Shown here in pieces: positions 1 through 8,803 of a stretch of DNA of 64,000 bases. Both the position numbers and the translations under genes were made by a program. How positions within the stretch are numbered: position 1 is the stretch's first letter; each line of letters opens with the position of its first letter. This DNA comes from Breznakia pachnodae. Its GTDB lineage: Bacteria > Bacillota_I > Bacilli_A > Erysipelotrichales > Erysipelotrichaceae. The stretch is taken from positions 372,001 through 436,000 of the forward strand of contig NZ_JAUSUR010000003.1 of the NCBI RefSeq assembly GCF_030814225.1. The letters run 5' to 3'. The notes under the pieces are model-generated. The model saw only the letters and a program-made list of their open reading frames with translations. It was not told where the DNA came from and did no database searches.

Positions 1-482
1 ATGAAACAGTTCCAGTAGATGCATCATTGGCTCTAGAAGATGAAACGATGGCATTGCTAGAACCATATGACTATAATGAATTGGTTGATTTTGAAGTTGC
101 TTATTTGATTGGTAATTATGCGGAGAAGTATGATGAAAATCAAGATGATTTGTATAAAGGGATTGAACCGGATTTATATAGTAATGTAAATATAAGAATG
201 AAAGGTTCAGTAAATAAATATAGTAATGTTAGAATCAATAAAGAAGAAAGTAAAATTAATGTAGATGATGCTAAGTATGCATTTTTCCCAGTTTGGTTTT
301 TAAATTATCATTATGAAAATAAAGACTATAAATTTACGATTAATGGGCAGACGGGAAAAGTTGTAGGTGAATTTCCTATTGATAAAATCAAACAGAGAAA
401 TTATATGCTGAAGAATACGCTTATCGCCTTTGTTGTATTTGTTGCTATTATTAGTGGATTAGTGTTTGGAGGGATTCTATAA
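1..482 (+). CDS. C-terminal part of a zinc-ribbon-type membrane protein (partial, 5' end outside window)
   Basis: The reading frame is open from base 3, so the true start lies before the window; the TTG at 27 is not a convincing start. The visible 160 or so residues end in a single hydrophobic segment (about the last 22 residues). Just before it is a conserved-looking FPVWFLNY and NGQTGKVVGE stretch. That pattern is known from Firmicutes proteins with an N-terminal TFIIB-like zinc ribbon, but the zinc ribbon itself would be outside the window and is not seen. The stop overlaps the start of the next gene (TAATG), so the two are probably co-translated. Function unknown. Confidence 0.7.
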   Translation, partial: ETVPVDASLALEDETMALLEPYDYNELVDFEVAYLIGNYAEKYDENQDDLYKGIEPDLYSNVNIRMKGSVNKYSNVRINKEESKINVDDAKYAFFPVWFLNYHYENKDYKFTINGQTGKVVGEFPIDKIKQRNYMLKNTLIAFVVFVAIISGLVFGGIL

Positions 483-1294
483 TGAAGAAGATAATATTAT
501 CATTATTGATCCTATTTAGTTTTACGAATATGGTAACTGCAGATGAAACTGCAGTTTATGATGAAGCAAACCTGTTACAGGAAAATCAGATTGTAGAATT
601 AGAGAATAAGATTTCTTCAATTGAAAATGAATATGGTATCGATATTGTTTTATTAACAATCAATGATGCTGAAGGGAAAAGTGCTCAAGTATATGCAGAG
701 GATTATTTGGATGCTTTATACTATGATGGTGTGGTAAGCGATGATAGTATGATTTTATTATTGGATATGGATAATCGAGAAATATATGCAAGTTATACAG
801 GGGAAGCAATTCGATATTTTACGGATAATCGACAAGATGATATTTTAGATGTTATATATGATTATGTTGCAGATGGAAATTATTATGAAATGTTTAATCA
901 GTATTTATCTGAAGTAGATTACTATTTAGATGCAGGTATTCCTAGTGGACAATATACAGTGTATGAGAAGAATTTTAGTGAGAAGATGATGACGATTGCC
1001 ACATATTCTATTTTTGCATTAATTCTTGCACTGATTATTGGTTTTATATCAATGAAAACAGCAACGAAAAAGGGAAGACATTACTCTAAGGAAGTGCTGG
1101 CAAAAAACAGAGCTCCACTTACAGTAAATTATTTCCGAGATGAGAAGGTATTGGTTGATACAAAGGAAACTAGGACGATAATAAGTACTGGAAGTAGTGG
1201 GAGAAGTGGTGGTTCACGAAGCAGTGGTTCACGAAGTAGTTCACATCGTTCCAGTAGTGGAAGAAGTCATAGTGGAGGAGGTAGACGTTTTTAA
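482..1294 (+). CDS. TPM-domain secreted/membrane protein
   Basis: 270 residues. An N-terminal signal peptide (about residues 1-20) is followed by a TPM domain (about 22-150), recognisable from the VYDEANLL start, the ENEYGIDIVLLTIND strand and the DDSMILLLDMDNREIY core. A transmembrane helix lies at about 172-190, and the tail (from about 238) is almost only Ser, Gly, Arg and His. TPM proteins have been linked to photosystem repair in plants and to membrane stress in bacteria, but the biochemical role here is open. It overlaps the upstream zinc-ribbon-type gene by one base, a pairing common in Firmicutes. A hairpin with T-run follows at once. Confidence 0.8.
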   Translation: MKKIILSLLILFSFTNMVTADETAVYDEANLLQENQIVELENKISSIENEYGIDIVLLTINDAEGKSAQVYAEDYLDALYYDGVVSDDSMILLLDMDNREIYASYTGEAIRYFTDNRQDDILDVIYDYVADGNYYEMFNQYLSEVDYYLDAGIPSGQYTVYEKNFSEKMMTIATYSIFALILALIIGFISMKTATKKGRHYSKEVLAKNRAPLTVNYFRDEKVLVDTKETRTIISTGSSGRSGGSRSSGSRSSSHRSSSGRSHSGGGRRF

Positions 1295-1301
1295 ATGTCT
1301 G

Positions 1302-1342
1302 CTTCTTTTTTATATAAAAAAGAAGAACTAATCGTTCTTCTT
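1302..1342. terminator. Bidirectional terminator between TPM gene and aminotransferase
   Basis: Two back-to-back hairpins: CTTCTTTTTT (1302-1311) pairs with AAAAAAGAAG (1316-1325), and AAGAAGAAC (1320-1328) pairs with GTTCTTCTT (1334-1342). They overlap, so only one can form at a time, which fits convergent genes sharing one terminator region. Confidence 0.7.
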
Positions 1343-2506
1343 GCGGTTATCTAGAAATAATTTAATTCGTTCTAAAGCAATTTTGATTTCGTCGATACTA
1401 TATGCATAGGATACACGAATGAATCCTTCTCCAGAATTACCAAATGCAGTTCCGGGTACACAAGCAACTTTCTGGTCCTTTAGTAACTCTTCACAGAATT
1501 CCTCTGAAGTTAATCCAGTAGGACGAATATCTGGAAAGATATAGAAAGCTCCTTTTGGCAGATGGGTTGGTAAACCAAGTTTATTGAATCCATCCACAAT
1601 ATAGTTTCTTCTAGCTTTATATGCATCACGCATCTTGGCTACTTCATGATCACCATTCTTCATTCCTTCTATTGCAGCGTACTGCGACATAATAGGAGCA
1701 CACATGATGGTGTACTGGTGAATCTTGGTAACAGCAGCAACAAGCGTTGCATCACCTAATACGTACCCTAAACGCCAACCAGTCATCGCAAATGCTTTAC
1801 TGCATCCACTGATAATCAACACCTGGTTTTTTATTTCTTCAAAGCATGCCAATGAAGCATGTTTTTCACCATAAATTAAATCAGAATAAATCTCATCACT
1901 AATAACAATTAATTCATGTTCTTTAATAATTGGAACTAACTCAGCGTAATCTTCATGGCTCATTGTCCCACCAGTTGGATTTGAAGGATAGTTTAATAAT
2001 AAGATTTTTGTTTTGTCACTAATTGCACCAAGTAAATCCTCTTTTGTGATTTTGAACTCATTTTCACTTTTTAGGTTAATGTATTTACATACACCACCAC
2101 CTAAAATGACGGCAGGTTCATAAGCTACATAACAAGGATTTGGTATGATTACTTCATCTCCAGGATTCAACAGTGCACGAAAGCAGTTGTCAATTCCTTC
2201 ACTACCTCCAACCGTTACAAGTATTTCCGTATTTGGATCATAACTTAAGTTGTAATGACGCTTCTGATATCTGCTGATTTCTTCTCTTAGTTCAATAAGT
2301 CCTGCATTTTCAGTGTAGGTTGTTTTACCTGACTCAATTGCATAAATTGCTGCTTCTCTGACATTCCATGGAGTATCAAAATCTGGTTCACCAACTCCAA
2401 GTGAGATTGCACCTTCTACCTGTTTAGCAACATCAAAGAATTTTCTGATGCCGCTTGGTTTAATTGTCTGTACTAATGTACTTAAATATTTTGATGTATC
2501 AATCAT
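1328..2506 (-). CDS. PLP-dependent class I/II aminotransferase
   Basis: 392 residues, normal length for fold-type I aspartate/aromatic-type aminotransferases. It shows the cofactor motifs in order: NYPSNPTGG (N176), SDEIY (D204, Y207) and SGCSKAFAMTGWRLG with the Schiff-base lysine K237. The C-terminal PKGAFYIFPD and an arginine in FIRVSYA are the usual substrate-carboxylate region. Likely transfers amino groups between an amino acid and 2-oxoglutarate; the exact substrate cannot be read from sequence. Its ATG overlaps the stop of the upstream Lrp-type regulator (ATGA), so the pair is a translationally coupled operon and the regulator probably controls it. Confidence 0.9.
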   Translation of the reverse strand: MIDTSKYLSTLVQTIKPSGIRKFFDVAKQVEGAISLGVGEPDFDTPWNVREAAIYAIESGKTTYTENAGLIELREEISRYQKRHYNLSYDPNTEILVTVGGSEGIDNCFRALLNPGDEVIIPNPCYVAYEPAVILGGGVCKYINLKSENEFKITKEDLLGAISDKTKILLLNYPSNPTGGTMSHEDYAELVPIIKEHELIVISDEIYSDLIYGEKHASLACFEEIKNQVLIISGCSKAFAMTGWRLGYVLGDATLVAAVTKIHQYTIMCAPIMSQYAAIEGMKNGDHEVAKMRDAYKARRNYIVDGFNKLGLPTHLPKGAFYIFPDIRPTGLTSEEFCEELLKDQKVACVPGTAFGNSGEGFIRVSYAYSIDEIKIALERIKLFLDNRKKND

Positions 2507-2991
2507 GGTGTAATCAACAACCTTTCACTAGGTTTCTCATCTTCTGCCAGGATGATACCATTTGCTTTATATGTCTGTAATACAAATAATGTGGTAGTTG
2601 ATGTAACTCCATCAATACAAGCCAGTTTTGTTGCGACAAAGTTCGCAACTTCTTTCATTGTTCTACCATGAATAATAATAATGAAATCATTTTTACCACT
2701 AGTTAGGTACATTGATTCTACTTCAGGGTATTTATAGATTTTTCTTGCTACATAATCATAACCACTATCACGTTTTGGTGGTGCATCCACATAAATAATA
2801 GAAGTAACTATCTCTTCGTGGGTTTTATCCCAGTTAATAATTGTGTGGTAACCACAAATGATTTTTTCTTTTTCGAAGGCGGCGACTTTATCCAAAATAA
2901 CTTGTTCATCTGTTTGCAAGATGATAGCTAAATCTTTTGGTTCATATTTAGCATTGTTTTCTAATAGATTTAATAATTCAATGTCTTTCAT
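2503..2991 (-). CDS. Lrp/AsnC family transcriptional regulator
   Basis: 162 residues: an N-terminal winged helix-turn-helix (about residues 1-60, LLNLLENNAKYEPKDLAIIL) and a C-terminal RAM/ACT-like ligand domain (about 65-150, with VESMYLTSGKNDFIIIIHG). The family senses amino acids and forms oligomers on DNA. A good GGAGG site precedes the ATG. Lying directly upstream of, and overlapping, the aminotransferase gene, it is likely a local amino-acid-responsive regulator. Confidence 0.9.
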   Translation of the reverse strand: MKDIELLNLLENNAKYEPKDLAIILQTDEQVILDKVAAFEKEKIICGYHTIINWDKTHEEIVTSIIYVDAPPKRDSGYDYVARKIYKYPEVESMYLTSGKNDFIIIIHGRTMKEVANFVATKLACIDGVTSTTTLFVLQTYKANGIILAEDEKPSERLLITP

Positions 2992-3105
2992 AATTTTTGC
3001 CTCCGTTTTAATTGGTTATATTGTACCTCTTTGAAAACAATTAGTAAATATTTTTTAAGGTTTAGGAAGTAGATGGTATTTCGTGAAGTATAGATTGGTG
3101 ATCAT

Positions 3106-4254
3106 ATGAAATGTAAACGTTGTAATAATTCAGATAAAGATAAGTTTTATAAATGGAATGGAAGTTGGTATTGTCGTAACTGTATAAGGTTTGGAAAAGT
3201 GGAAGTAAATCAGGAAATTATTCCACCTGATTTAACAAGTAATCAGATTGATACTTCTTATGTCTTGGACTACGAGTTAACAAATGAGCAGCAGGAGCTG
3301 ATGGAAGAGATAGACAGTCGAATTCATGAGAAACCGATGCTTATTTATGCTGCATGTGGGGCAGGGAAAACTGAAACCACAATGGAGCAGATATCAAACT
3401 ATATTCGCGAAGGAAAGAAGGTAGGATATGCAATATCACGTCGTCAGGTGGTGTTAGAGATTGCAGAACGTCTTTCTCATGCCTTTAAAGAAGTAAAGGT
3501 GACTCCGGTGTGTGCTGGCTATACAACAGAAGTGGATGGCGACATTATTGTATGCACAATGCATCAGTTACATCGTTATCATCAGACGTTTGATTTACTC
3601 ATCATGGATGAGATTGATGCTTTCCCATATGAAGGAAATGTTATATTACAGTCGCTTGCACAGAATGCCTGCAGAGGAGAACTGTTACTGTTAACAGCAA
3701 CACCAAATGAACAACTTAAGGAACAGGTACGAAAGAACGAAATCAATCAGGTAACGCTATTTAAAAGACATCACGGGCATCCATTGGTTGTGCCTAAAAT
3801 TTTGTGTATGCCAAAAGTAGTGCAGTATCTGTTTTTGATGTATCTGTGTTTAAAACATAAAGATAAAAAGTGGATAATCTTTCTGCCAACGATTGCACAG
3901 GTTCAACAAGTCTTTCATGCAATGAAGTATTTATGTAAATGTTCCAATATTACATCTAAAAGTGAAGACAAGGAACAAGTAATGGAGGATTTGCGATGTG
4001 GAAAGATTCAAGTTGTATTTGCCACAACTATTTTAGAAAGAGGGATTACGATTGCAGGTGTGAATGTATGCATCGTAGGGGCAGAGCATCAGGTATATAA
4101 AGAATCGAGCTTGATTCAAATGGTGGGCAGAGTAGGAAGGAAAAGAGAATATCCAAGTGGTTATGCTTATATACTTGCAAGCAAAAAAACAAAGGAGATG
4201 AAACAATGTGTTCAAACTATAAAATGGATGAATCAAGATCATTCAAATGTCTGA
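3106..4254 (+). CDS. comFA: ComFA-like DNA helicase (competence)
   Basis: 382 residues. The N-terminus carries a four-cysteine zinc finger (CxxC at residues 3-6 and CxxC at 23-26), as in ComFA. A superfamily 2 helicase core follows: Walker A AACGAGKTE (about 82-90, K88), DEID box (168-171), TATP motif, and a C-terminal helicase motif VI QMVGRVGRK. ComFA drives single-stranded DNA across the membrane during natural transformation. comFC follows with a 49-base overlap. Slightly short against the roughly 430-460 residues common in bacilli. Confidence 0.9.
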   Translation: MKCKRCNNSDKDKFYKWNGSWYCRNCIRFGKVEVNQEIIPPDLTSNQIDTSYVLDYELTNEQQELMEEIDSRIHEKPMLIYAACGAGKTETTMEQISNYIREGKKVGYAISRRQVVLEIAERLSHAFKEVKVTPVCAGYTTEVDGDIIVCTMHQLHRYHQTFDLLIMDEIDAFPYEGNVILQSLAQNACRGELLLLTATPNEQLKEQVRKNEINQVTLFKRHHGHPLVVPKILCMPKVVQYLFLMYLCLKHKDKKWIIFLPTIAQVQQVFHAMKYLCKCSNITSKSEDKEQVMEDLRCGKIQVVFATTILERGITIAGVNVCIVGAEHQVYKESSLIQMVGRVGRKREYPSGYAYILASKKTKEMKQCVQTIKWMNQDHSNV

Positions 4255-4847
4255 TTTGTTTTGAAGATATTCAAAATGGTATCTCATTTTTTGATTATTT
4301 TAAACGACCGGATTGTATTTGTGGAAATTGTCGACAGAAGTTTGTGATTTTGAATAAAGAAGTGAAAGTAAATGGATTATCCATTTATGCACTATATGAA
4401 TATGATGATTATTTAGAAGATCTTATGTTTACATTTAAAGAAAATAAGGATGTAGCATTACACCCGATTTTTCTATATCCATATCAAAAATTATTGAGAA
4501 AGAAATATCGAAAAGAAACCATTGTTTTTGCTCCTTCTTCATTGAAAAAAGAAATGGAAAGAGGGTTTCAGACATTGCCTTTGCTATTTCAGGGGATAAA
4601 GTTACCAACAATACAGTTATTTGAAAAAGAGAAGGACTATAAACAATCTTCAAAGCCCTTTCTGAGGCGTAAAGATATTAAGGGAGTCATTCATTTGCGT
4701 AAGAGTGTAGAGATGCCTGAGCGAATGGTGCTGGTGGATGATATGTGTACAAGTGGAGAAACCTTAAAACGAATGTATGAGTTAGTGAAACATAAAGAAA
4801 AGGTAAAAATCTTTACGATTGCAATCAATAAAAAACTTCTCGAATGA
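4206..4847 (+). CDS. comFC: ComFC/phosphoribosyltransferase-like competence protein
   Basis: 213 residues. An N-terminal double CxxC zinc ribbon (CLIC near residue 15 and CICGNC near 37) precedes a type I phosphoribosyltransferase-like domain, whose PRPP-loop signature VLVDDMCTSGET lies near residue 175. ComFC works with ComFA in DNA uptake. The ATG at 4206 is chosen because AAAGGAG sits 8 bases upstream, inside comFA. The 49-base overlap argues for coupled translation. Having both comF genes suggests competence potential, but no other com genes are in view. Confidence 0.9.
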   Translation: MCSNYKMDESRSFKCLICFEDIQNGISFFDYFKRPDCICGNCRQKFVILNKEVKVNGLSIYALYEYDDYLEDLMFTFKENKDVALHPIFLYPYQKLLRKKYRKETIVFAPSSLKKEMERGFQTLPLLFQGIKLPTIQLFEKEKDYKQSSKPFLRRKDIKGVIHLRKSVEMPERMVLVDDMCTSGETLKRMYELVKHKEKVKIFTIAINKKLLE

Positions 4848-4860
4848 GAAGTTACTTTTT
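4834..4860. terminator. Bidirectional terminator, comFC / mscS-type gene
   Basis: AACTTCTC (4834-4841) pairs perfectly with GAGAAGTT (4846-4853) around a 4-base loop, with a T-run on the plus side and an A-run on the minus side. It overlaps the 3' ends of both convergent genes. Confidence 0.75.
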
Positions 4861-5691
4861 GATGAATGCTTGATTGTATGGGATTTCTATTCCTTCTTTA
4901 TCAAAGCGTTTCTTAATTGAAAAACGAAGGTCCGATAGCATTTCAAATCCTTTAAAACTATTTTCAGAGTTTACAGTGCAACGAAGCATCATCGCATATT
5001 GGCTGAACTCGATACAACGAACTACAATGGGTTTTACACCTGTAGAGATTTCCAGTGGAGTACGAGTGTCTACGAAGTCAGGATGTGCCATACATTCTTC
5101 TTCAATGATTTTAGTGGCTAAATCGATATCGGAATCATAAGATACTGGAACTAGGAAATAGTTTCCTTTAGTTGAATCAATCAGGGTTGCATTTTCGATG
5201 GTTGCCTGATTAATCTGATTATTAGGAACGATAATACGATTATTTTCATAGGTGCGAATGATGGTATGACGTAACGTGATTTCTTCTACAAACCCAATTA
5301 ACTGTTCACCATTGATTTTAATTAAGTCACCAACAATAAATGGTTTGGATGCAACAACCATAATTCCACTTAACAGATTTCCTATGGTATCCTGTGCTGC
5401 AATACCAGCAATTAATGCAATAATACCAGAACTGGCAATAATTCCCTGAGCGATACTTGAGAAGATATGAAATCTTGATAATATGATTAATACTAAGATA
5501 ATCCAGAAAAGCCCACGTACAATGTTTAGGATACTTTTCTGGTTGTCTAAATGTCTTGTTTTCATAAAACGTTTTACAAATACAAAACAGATATAAAAGA
5601 ATAAGGCAAAACTTGCAATAACAATAGCGGAACCAAACAGTCCATCAATTAAGACGTTATCGCCAAAGGTTGTCCAGTCAAAATTTTCCAT
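4852..5691 (-). CDS. MscS family small-conductance mechanosensitive channel
   Basis: 279 residues, close to E. coli MscS length. Hydrophobic helices lie near residues 15-38, 58-78 and 80-110; the third is glycine- and alanine-rich (IIASSGIIALIAGIAAQDTIGNLLSGI) as in the MscS pore helix TM3. The cytoplasmic beta domain follows (FIVGDLIKI, GFVEEITLRHTIIRTYENNRIIVPN), a strong family signature. It opens on membrane tension to protect against osmotic down-shock. Stands alone, with its own promoter upstream. Confidence 0.92.
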   Translation of the reverse strand: MENFDWTTFGDNVLIDGLFGSAIVIASFALFFYICFVFVKRFMKTRHLDNQKSILNIVRGLFWIILVLIILSRFHIFSSIAQGIIASSGIIALIAGIAAQDTIGNLLSGIMVVASKPFIVGDLIKINGEQLIGFVEEITLRHTIIRTYENNRIIVPNNQINQATIENATLIDSTKGNYFLVPVSYDSDIDLATKIIEEECMAHPDFVDTRTPLEISTGVKPIVVRCIEFSQYAMMLRCTVNSENSFKGFEMLSDLRFSIKKRFDKEGIEIPYNQAFIKK

Positions 5692-5713
5692 AGAAGAATC
5701 CTCCTTTTATGAA

Positions 5714-5741
5714 ATATTATACTATAACTGTTTACTTAAAC
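5714..5741 (-). promoter_or_regulatory. Housekeeping-type promoter for the MscS gene
   Basis: On the minus strand TTGTTT (5741-5736) and TATAAT (5719-5714) are spaced by 16 bases, just upstream of the AGGAGG ribosome site and ATG of the MscS gene. Confidence 0.55.
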
Positions 5742-6056
5742 AAGGGAAGTTCACAGAAAATTATGTGAATAAACAGTTTTATAATTGTTTTGATTTGAAT
5801 GCATAGGATTTTCTATTTAATTGGATAATAAATAGAATGAGCTACTTTATGAAAGTGAAATCCCCCCCAAAAAAATGAATCAGATTATTGGATAATATGA
5901 ATGCAAGATATTTATCCTGTAAGTGGTGGGAAGGAGAGGAAAGCGATTACAAAATGGGTTAGTCAATGAAGTTAAAAAGTAGTTTCATCCCATAGATAGT
6001 AGGGTTTATCAGTGAAAAACTTCACAATATCATTTTCTAACAAATTGTGGAAAAAT
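5742..6056. other. Gene-free stretch between MscS gene and csp
   Basis: No convincing reading frame. It holds a C7-A7 homopolymer run near 5864-5877 and two small inverted repeats: TTCACA/TGTGAA near 5748-5767 and GTGAA/TTCAC near 6012-6025. Nothing here could be tied to a known element. Confidence 0.4.
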
Positions 6057-6085
6057 TTGTGTTTTTCATTAATAAATAGTACAAT
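6057..6085 (+). promoter_or_regulatory. Promoter of the cold-shock gene
   Basis: TTGTGT (6057-6062), 17-base spacer, TACAAT (6080-6085). The predicted transcript has a leader of about 45 bases before the ATG at 6137, short for a cold-shock leader. Confidence 0.5.
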
Positions 6086-6136
6086 ATGAATATGTAGTAT
6101 AGTTATTGCATAGAAAGGTCATAGGTTATTAGGTTA

Positions 6137-6337
6137 ATGCAAGGAAAAGTAAAGATGTTTAACCCTGAAAAGGGTTTTGGTTTCATTACAATTGAAGATG
6201 GTAGTGATGTGTTCTTCCACTATTCACAATTAATGATGGAAGGATTCAAAACAATTGAATCTGATACAGAAGTTGAATTTGAAGTAATTGAAACTGATCG
6301 TGGATTACAAGCTCAGGATATTAAACCAATCGCTTAG
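6137..6337 (+). CDS. CspA family cold-shock protein
   Basis: 66 residues, the usual size of a single cold-shock OB-fold domain. It shows both RNA-binding motifs: RNP1-like KGFGFI (residues 12-17) and RNP2-like VFFHYS (about 25-30). The family binds single-stranded RNA/DNA and melts RNA secondary structure. The second residue is Gln and the usual KWFN is KMFN here. A strong terminator follows, so the gene is monocistronic. The ribosome site is weak. Confidence 0.95.
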   Translation: MQGKVKMFNPEKGFGFITIEDGSDVFFHYSQLMMEGFKTIESDTEVEFEVIETDRGLQAQDIKPIA

Positions 6338-6346
6338 TTCACTAAT

Positions 6347-6377
6347 AAGAGTAAGGTGTGTGTCTTACTCTTTTTTT
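6347..6377 (+). terminator. Terminator of csp
   Basis: AAGAGTAAG (6347-6355) pairs perfectly with CTTACTCTT (6364-6372) around a GT-repeat loop, followed by a T-run. Confidence 0.85.
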
Positions 6378-6436
6378 GTGTTTTTTTGAAGTGTGCTTTT
6401 CTGAGATAAAATATAGTTTTTCTAATATAAATGAGG

Positions 6437-6442
6437 TATAAT
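6437..6442 (+). promoter_or_regulatory. -10 element of the secA promoter
   Basis: Perfect TATAAT 25 bases before the secA start codon; the matching -35 region (about 6414-6419) is poor. The leader would be short, with GGAGGT at 6456-6461. Confidence 0.5.
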
Positions 6443-6467
6443 AGAAAAAGATTGTGGAGGTAAGAAT

Positions 6468-8801
6468 ATGAGCATTCTAAATCGTTTGTTTAATGGAGAT
6501 ACGAAACGTGTGTCAAAACTAGAAAAGGTCGCTGAAAAAGTTGGTGCCCTTGGTCCAGAAATGGAGAAGTTAAGTGATGAAGCGTTAAAAAATAAGACTG
6601 CAGAATTTCAAAAGAGATATCAGGAAGGGGAAACGTTAGATGACTTAATGGTAGAAGCTTTTGCGACATCTCGTGAAGCTGCGAAAAGAGTTATTGGCGA
6701 ATATCCTTACCCAGTACAAATTATGGGTGCTGCAGTTATGCATGGTGGAGATATTGCGGAAATGAAGACTGGGGAAGGGAAAACCCTAACTTCAACAATG
6801 GCAGTATATTTAAATGCCCTTTCTGGAGAAGGTGTACACGTTGTAACGGTCAATGAATATCTGGCTGCTCGTGATGCTGAATGGATGGGTCAAATCTATC
6901 AGTTCTTGGGATTAAGCGTAGGTGTTAATATGCGTGCCCTTACAGCATCTGAAAAACGTGCTGCATATGCATGTGACATTATGTATACAACAAACTCAGA
7001 GTTAGGATTTGACTATCTGAGAGATAACATGGTTACTGATAAAAAAGACCGTGTTATGCGTGGTTTAAAAACGGCACTTGTCGATGAGGTCGATTCAATT
7101 CTGGTCGATGAATCAAGAACACCACTGATTATTTCAGGGGGAGCAAAAAAGACAGCGAACTTATATCAGACAGCTGATCGCTTTGTGAAGTCTTTAAAAC
7201 CAAGTGATTATGAAATTGATGAAAAGACACGTCAAGTACGTTTAACTGAAAGTGGAGTTGGTCGTGCAGAGCGTTCTTATAAAGTAAAGAACTTATATGA
7301 TGTAGAACACAGTCAGTTAGTTCACCATATTACTATGGCATTACGTGCAAACTACATAATGCAAAGAGATGTTGAATATGTAGTTGCTGATGATGAAATT
7401 GTAATCGTTGACCAATTTACTGGTCGTTTAATGAAAGGTCGTGCGTATTCTGATGGATTGCATCAAGCAATTGAAGCAAAAGAAGGCGTTAAGATCAAAG
7501 AAGAAACATCAACACTTGCAACAATTACATACCAAAACTTCTTCCGTTTATACGATAAGTTGTGTGGTATGACAGGGACTGCAAAGACTGAGGAAGAAGA
7601 ATTCCTTTCAATCTATAACATGCGTGTTATTGAGATTCCTACAAACCGCCCAGTGGTACGTGTGGATCATCCAGATGCAATCTTTGCAACTCCTGAATAT
7701 AAATTCTTGGCACTTGTGGAAGAAGTAAAAGCTTTACATGAAAAAGGACAACCAGTATTGGTTGGTACAATTTCGGTAGAAGTATCAGAACACATTGCAC
7801 AGATGCTGAAAAAAGAAAGAATTAAACATGAAGTATTAAATGCAAAGAATCACGAACGTGAAGCGGATATCATTAAGAAAGCTGGGCAAGTTGGAGCGGT
7901 AACAATTGCAACCAACATGGCTGGTCGTGGTACCGATATTAAGCTTTCTGCTGAATCAAAAGTATTAGGTGGATTAGCAGTACTTGGTAGTGAACGTCAT
8001 GAATCACGTCGTATTGATAATCAGTTACGTGGACGTTCAGGTCGTCAAGGTGACCCTGGGTTCTCACGTTTCTATGTATCTTTAAAAGATAGTCTGATGA
8101 TTCGTTTTGGTAAAGAAACATTACTAGATAGTGCATTCTCATCTTTAGAAGGTGAAGCAATTGAATCAAAGATGGTTTCAAAAGCAATTGGAAATGCGCA
8201 AAAACGAGTGGAAGGTCAAAACTTCGATGTTCGTAAACAATTACTTGAATATGATGATGTATTACGTCAACAACGTGAAATCATTTATGATTTACGTAAT
8301 CATATTTTAGATAATGAAGATGTACATGATATCGTAAAAGATATGTTTACAAGAGTTACAGATGCAGTTGTAAATGCTAATGTAGATGGTAATGGTGAAG
8401 TAGATCCTCAATCACTTGCAAAAGGATTTGAAGTGTTAGGATTTGAAGAAGGAAGTATCAAACCGGAAGCATTTATTGGACAGGCAAATGAAGAAGTAAA
8501 AGAAAAAGCATTTAATTATGCTTGGGATTTCTATGATTCTAAATTAGAAGGAATCAGAGAACAATATGCTAAATTTGAACGTAATGTTGTACTTCGTACA
8601 ATTGACCGTAACTGGATTGATCATATTGATACAATGAGTAAACTTCGTGATGGTATTCACTTACGTAGTTATGCACAAGGAAATCCACTTCAACAATACG
8701 TTCAAGAAGGATTTGATATGTTTGATGATATGTCACAAAATATTGCCAGAGAAATCGTATTCTTTGCAATTAAAATAAAGATTGAAAGAAAAGAGGCATA
8801 G
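6468..8801 (+). CDS. secA: SecA preprotein translocase ATPase
   Basis: 777 residues. Walker A EMKTGEGKT (98-106), DEVD Walker B (near residue 208), the preprotein cross-linking region, the second nucleotide-binding domain with NMAGRGTDI, and the QLRGRSGRQGDPG motif. It drives Sec-dependent export through SecYEG. It is shorter than B. subtilis SecA (about 840) because it ends at the helical scaffold without the cysteine-rich SEC-C zinc tail. prfB follows 2 bases after the stop, the classic secA-prfB order. Confidence 0.97.
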   Translation: MSILNRLFNGDTKRVSKLEKVAEKVGALGPEMEKLSDEALKNKTAEFQKRYQEGETLDDLMVEAFATSREAAKRVIGEYPYPVQIMGAAVMHGGDIAEMKTGEGKTLTSTMAVYLNALSGEGVHVVTVNEYLAARDAEWMGQIYQFLGLSVGVNMRALTASEKRAAYACDIMYTTNSELGFDYLRDNMVTDKKDRVMRGLKTALVDEVDSILVDESRTPLIISGGAKKTANLYQTADRFVKSLKPSDYEIDEKTRQVRLTESGVGRAERSYKVKNLYDVEHSQLVHHITMALRANYIMQRDVEYVVADDEIVIVDQFTGRLMKGRAYSDGLHQAIEAKEGVKIKEETSTLATITYQNFFRLYDKLCGMTGTAKTEEEEFLSIYNMRVIEIPTNRPVVRVDHPDAIFATPEYKFLALVEEVKALHEKGQPVLVGTISVEVSEHIAQMLKKERIKHEVLNAKNHEREADIIKKAGQVGAVTIATNMAGRGTDIKLSAESKVLGGLAVLGSERHESRRIDNQLRGRSGRQGDPGFSRFYVSLKDSLMIRFGKETLLDSAFSSLEGEAIESKMVSKAIGNAQKRVEGQNFDVRKQLLEYDDVLRQQREIIYDLRNHILDNEDVHDIVKDMFTRVTDAVVNANVDGNGEVDPQSLAKGFEVLGFEEGSIKPEAFIGQANEEVKEKAFNYAWDFYDSKLEGIREQYAKFERNVVLRTIDRNWIDHIDTMSKLRDGIHLRSYAQGNPLQQYVQEGFDMFDDMSQNIAREIVFFAIKIKIERKEA

Positions 8802-8803
8802 TT

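Noticed and set aside
5864..5877. C7-A7 run as a phase-variation tract
   Set aside because: It is in a gene-free gap away from any promoter or start codon, so there is nothing for slippage to switch.
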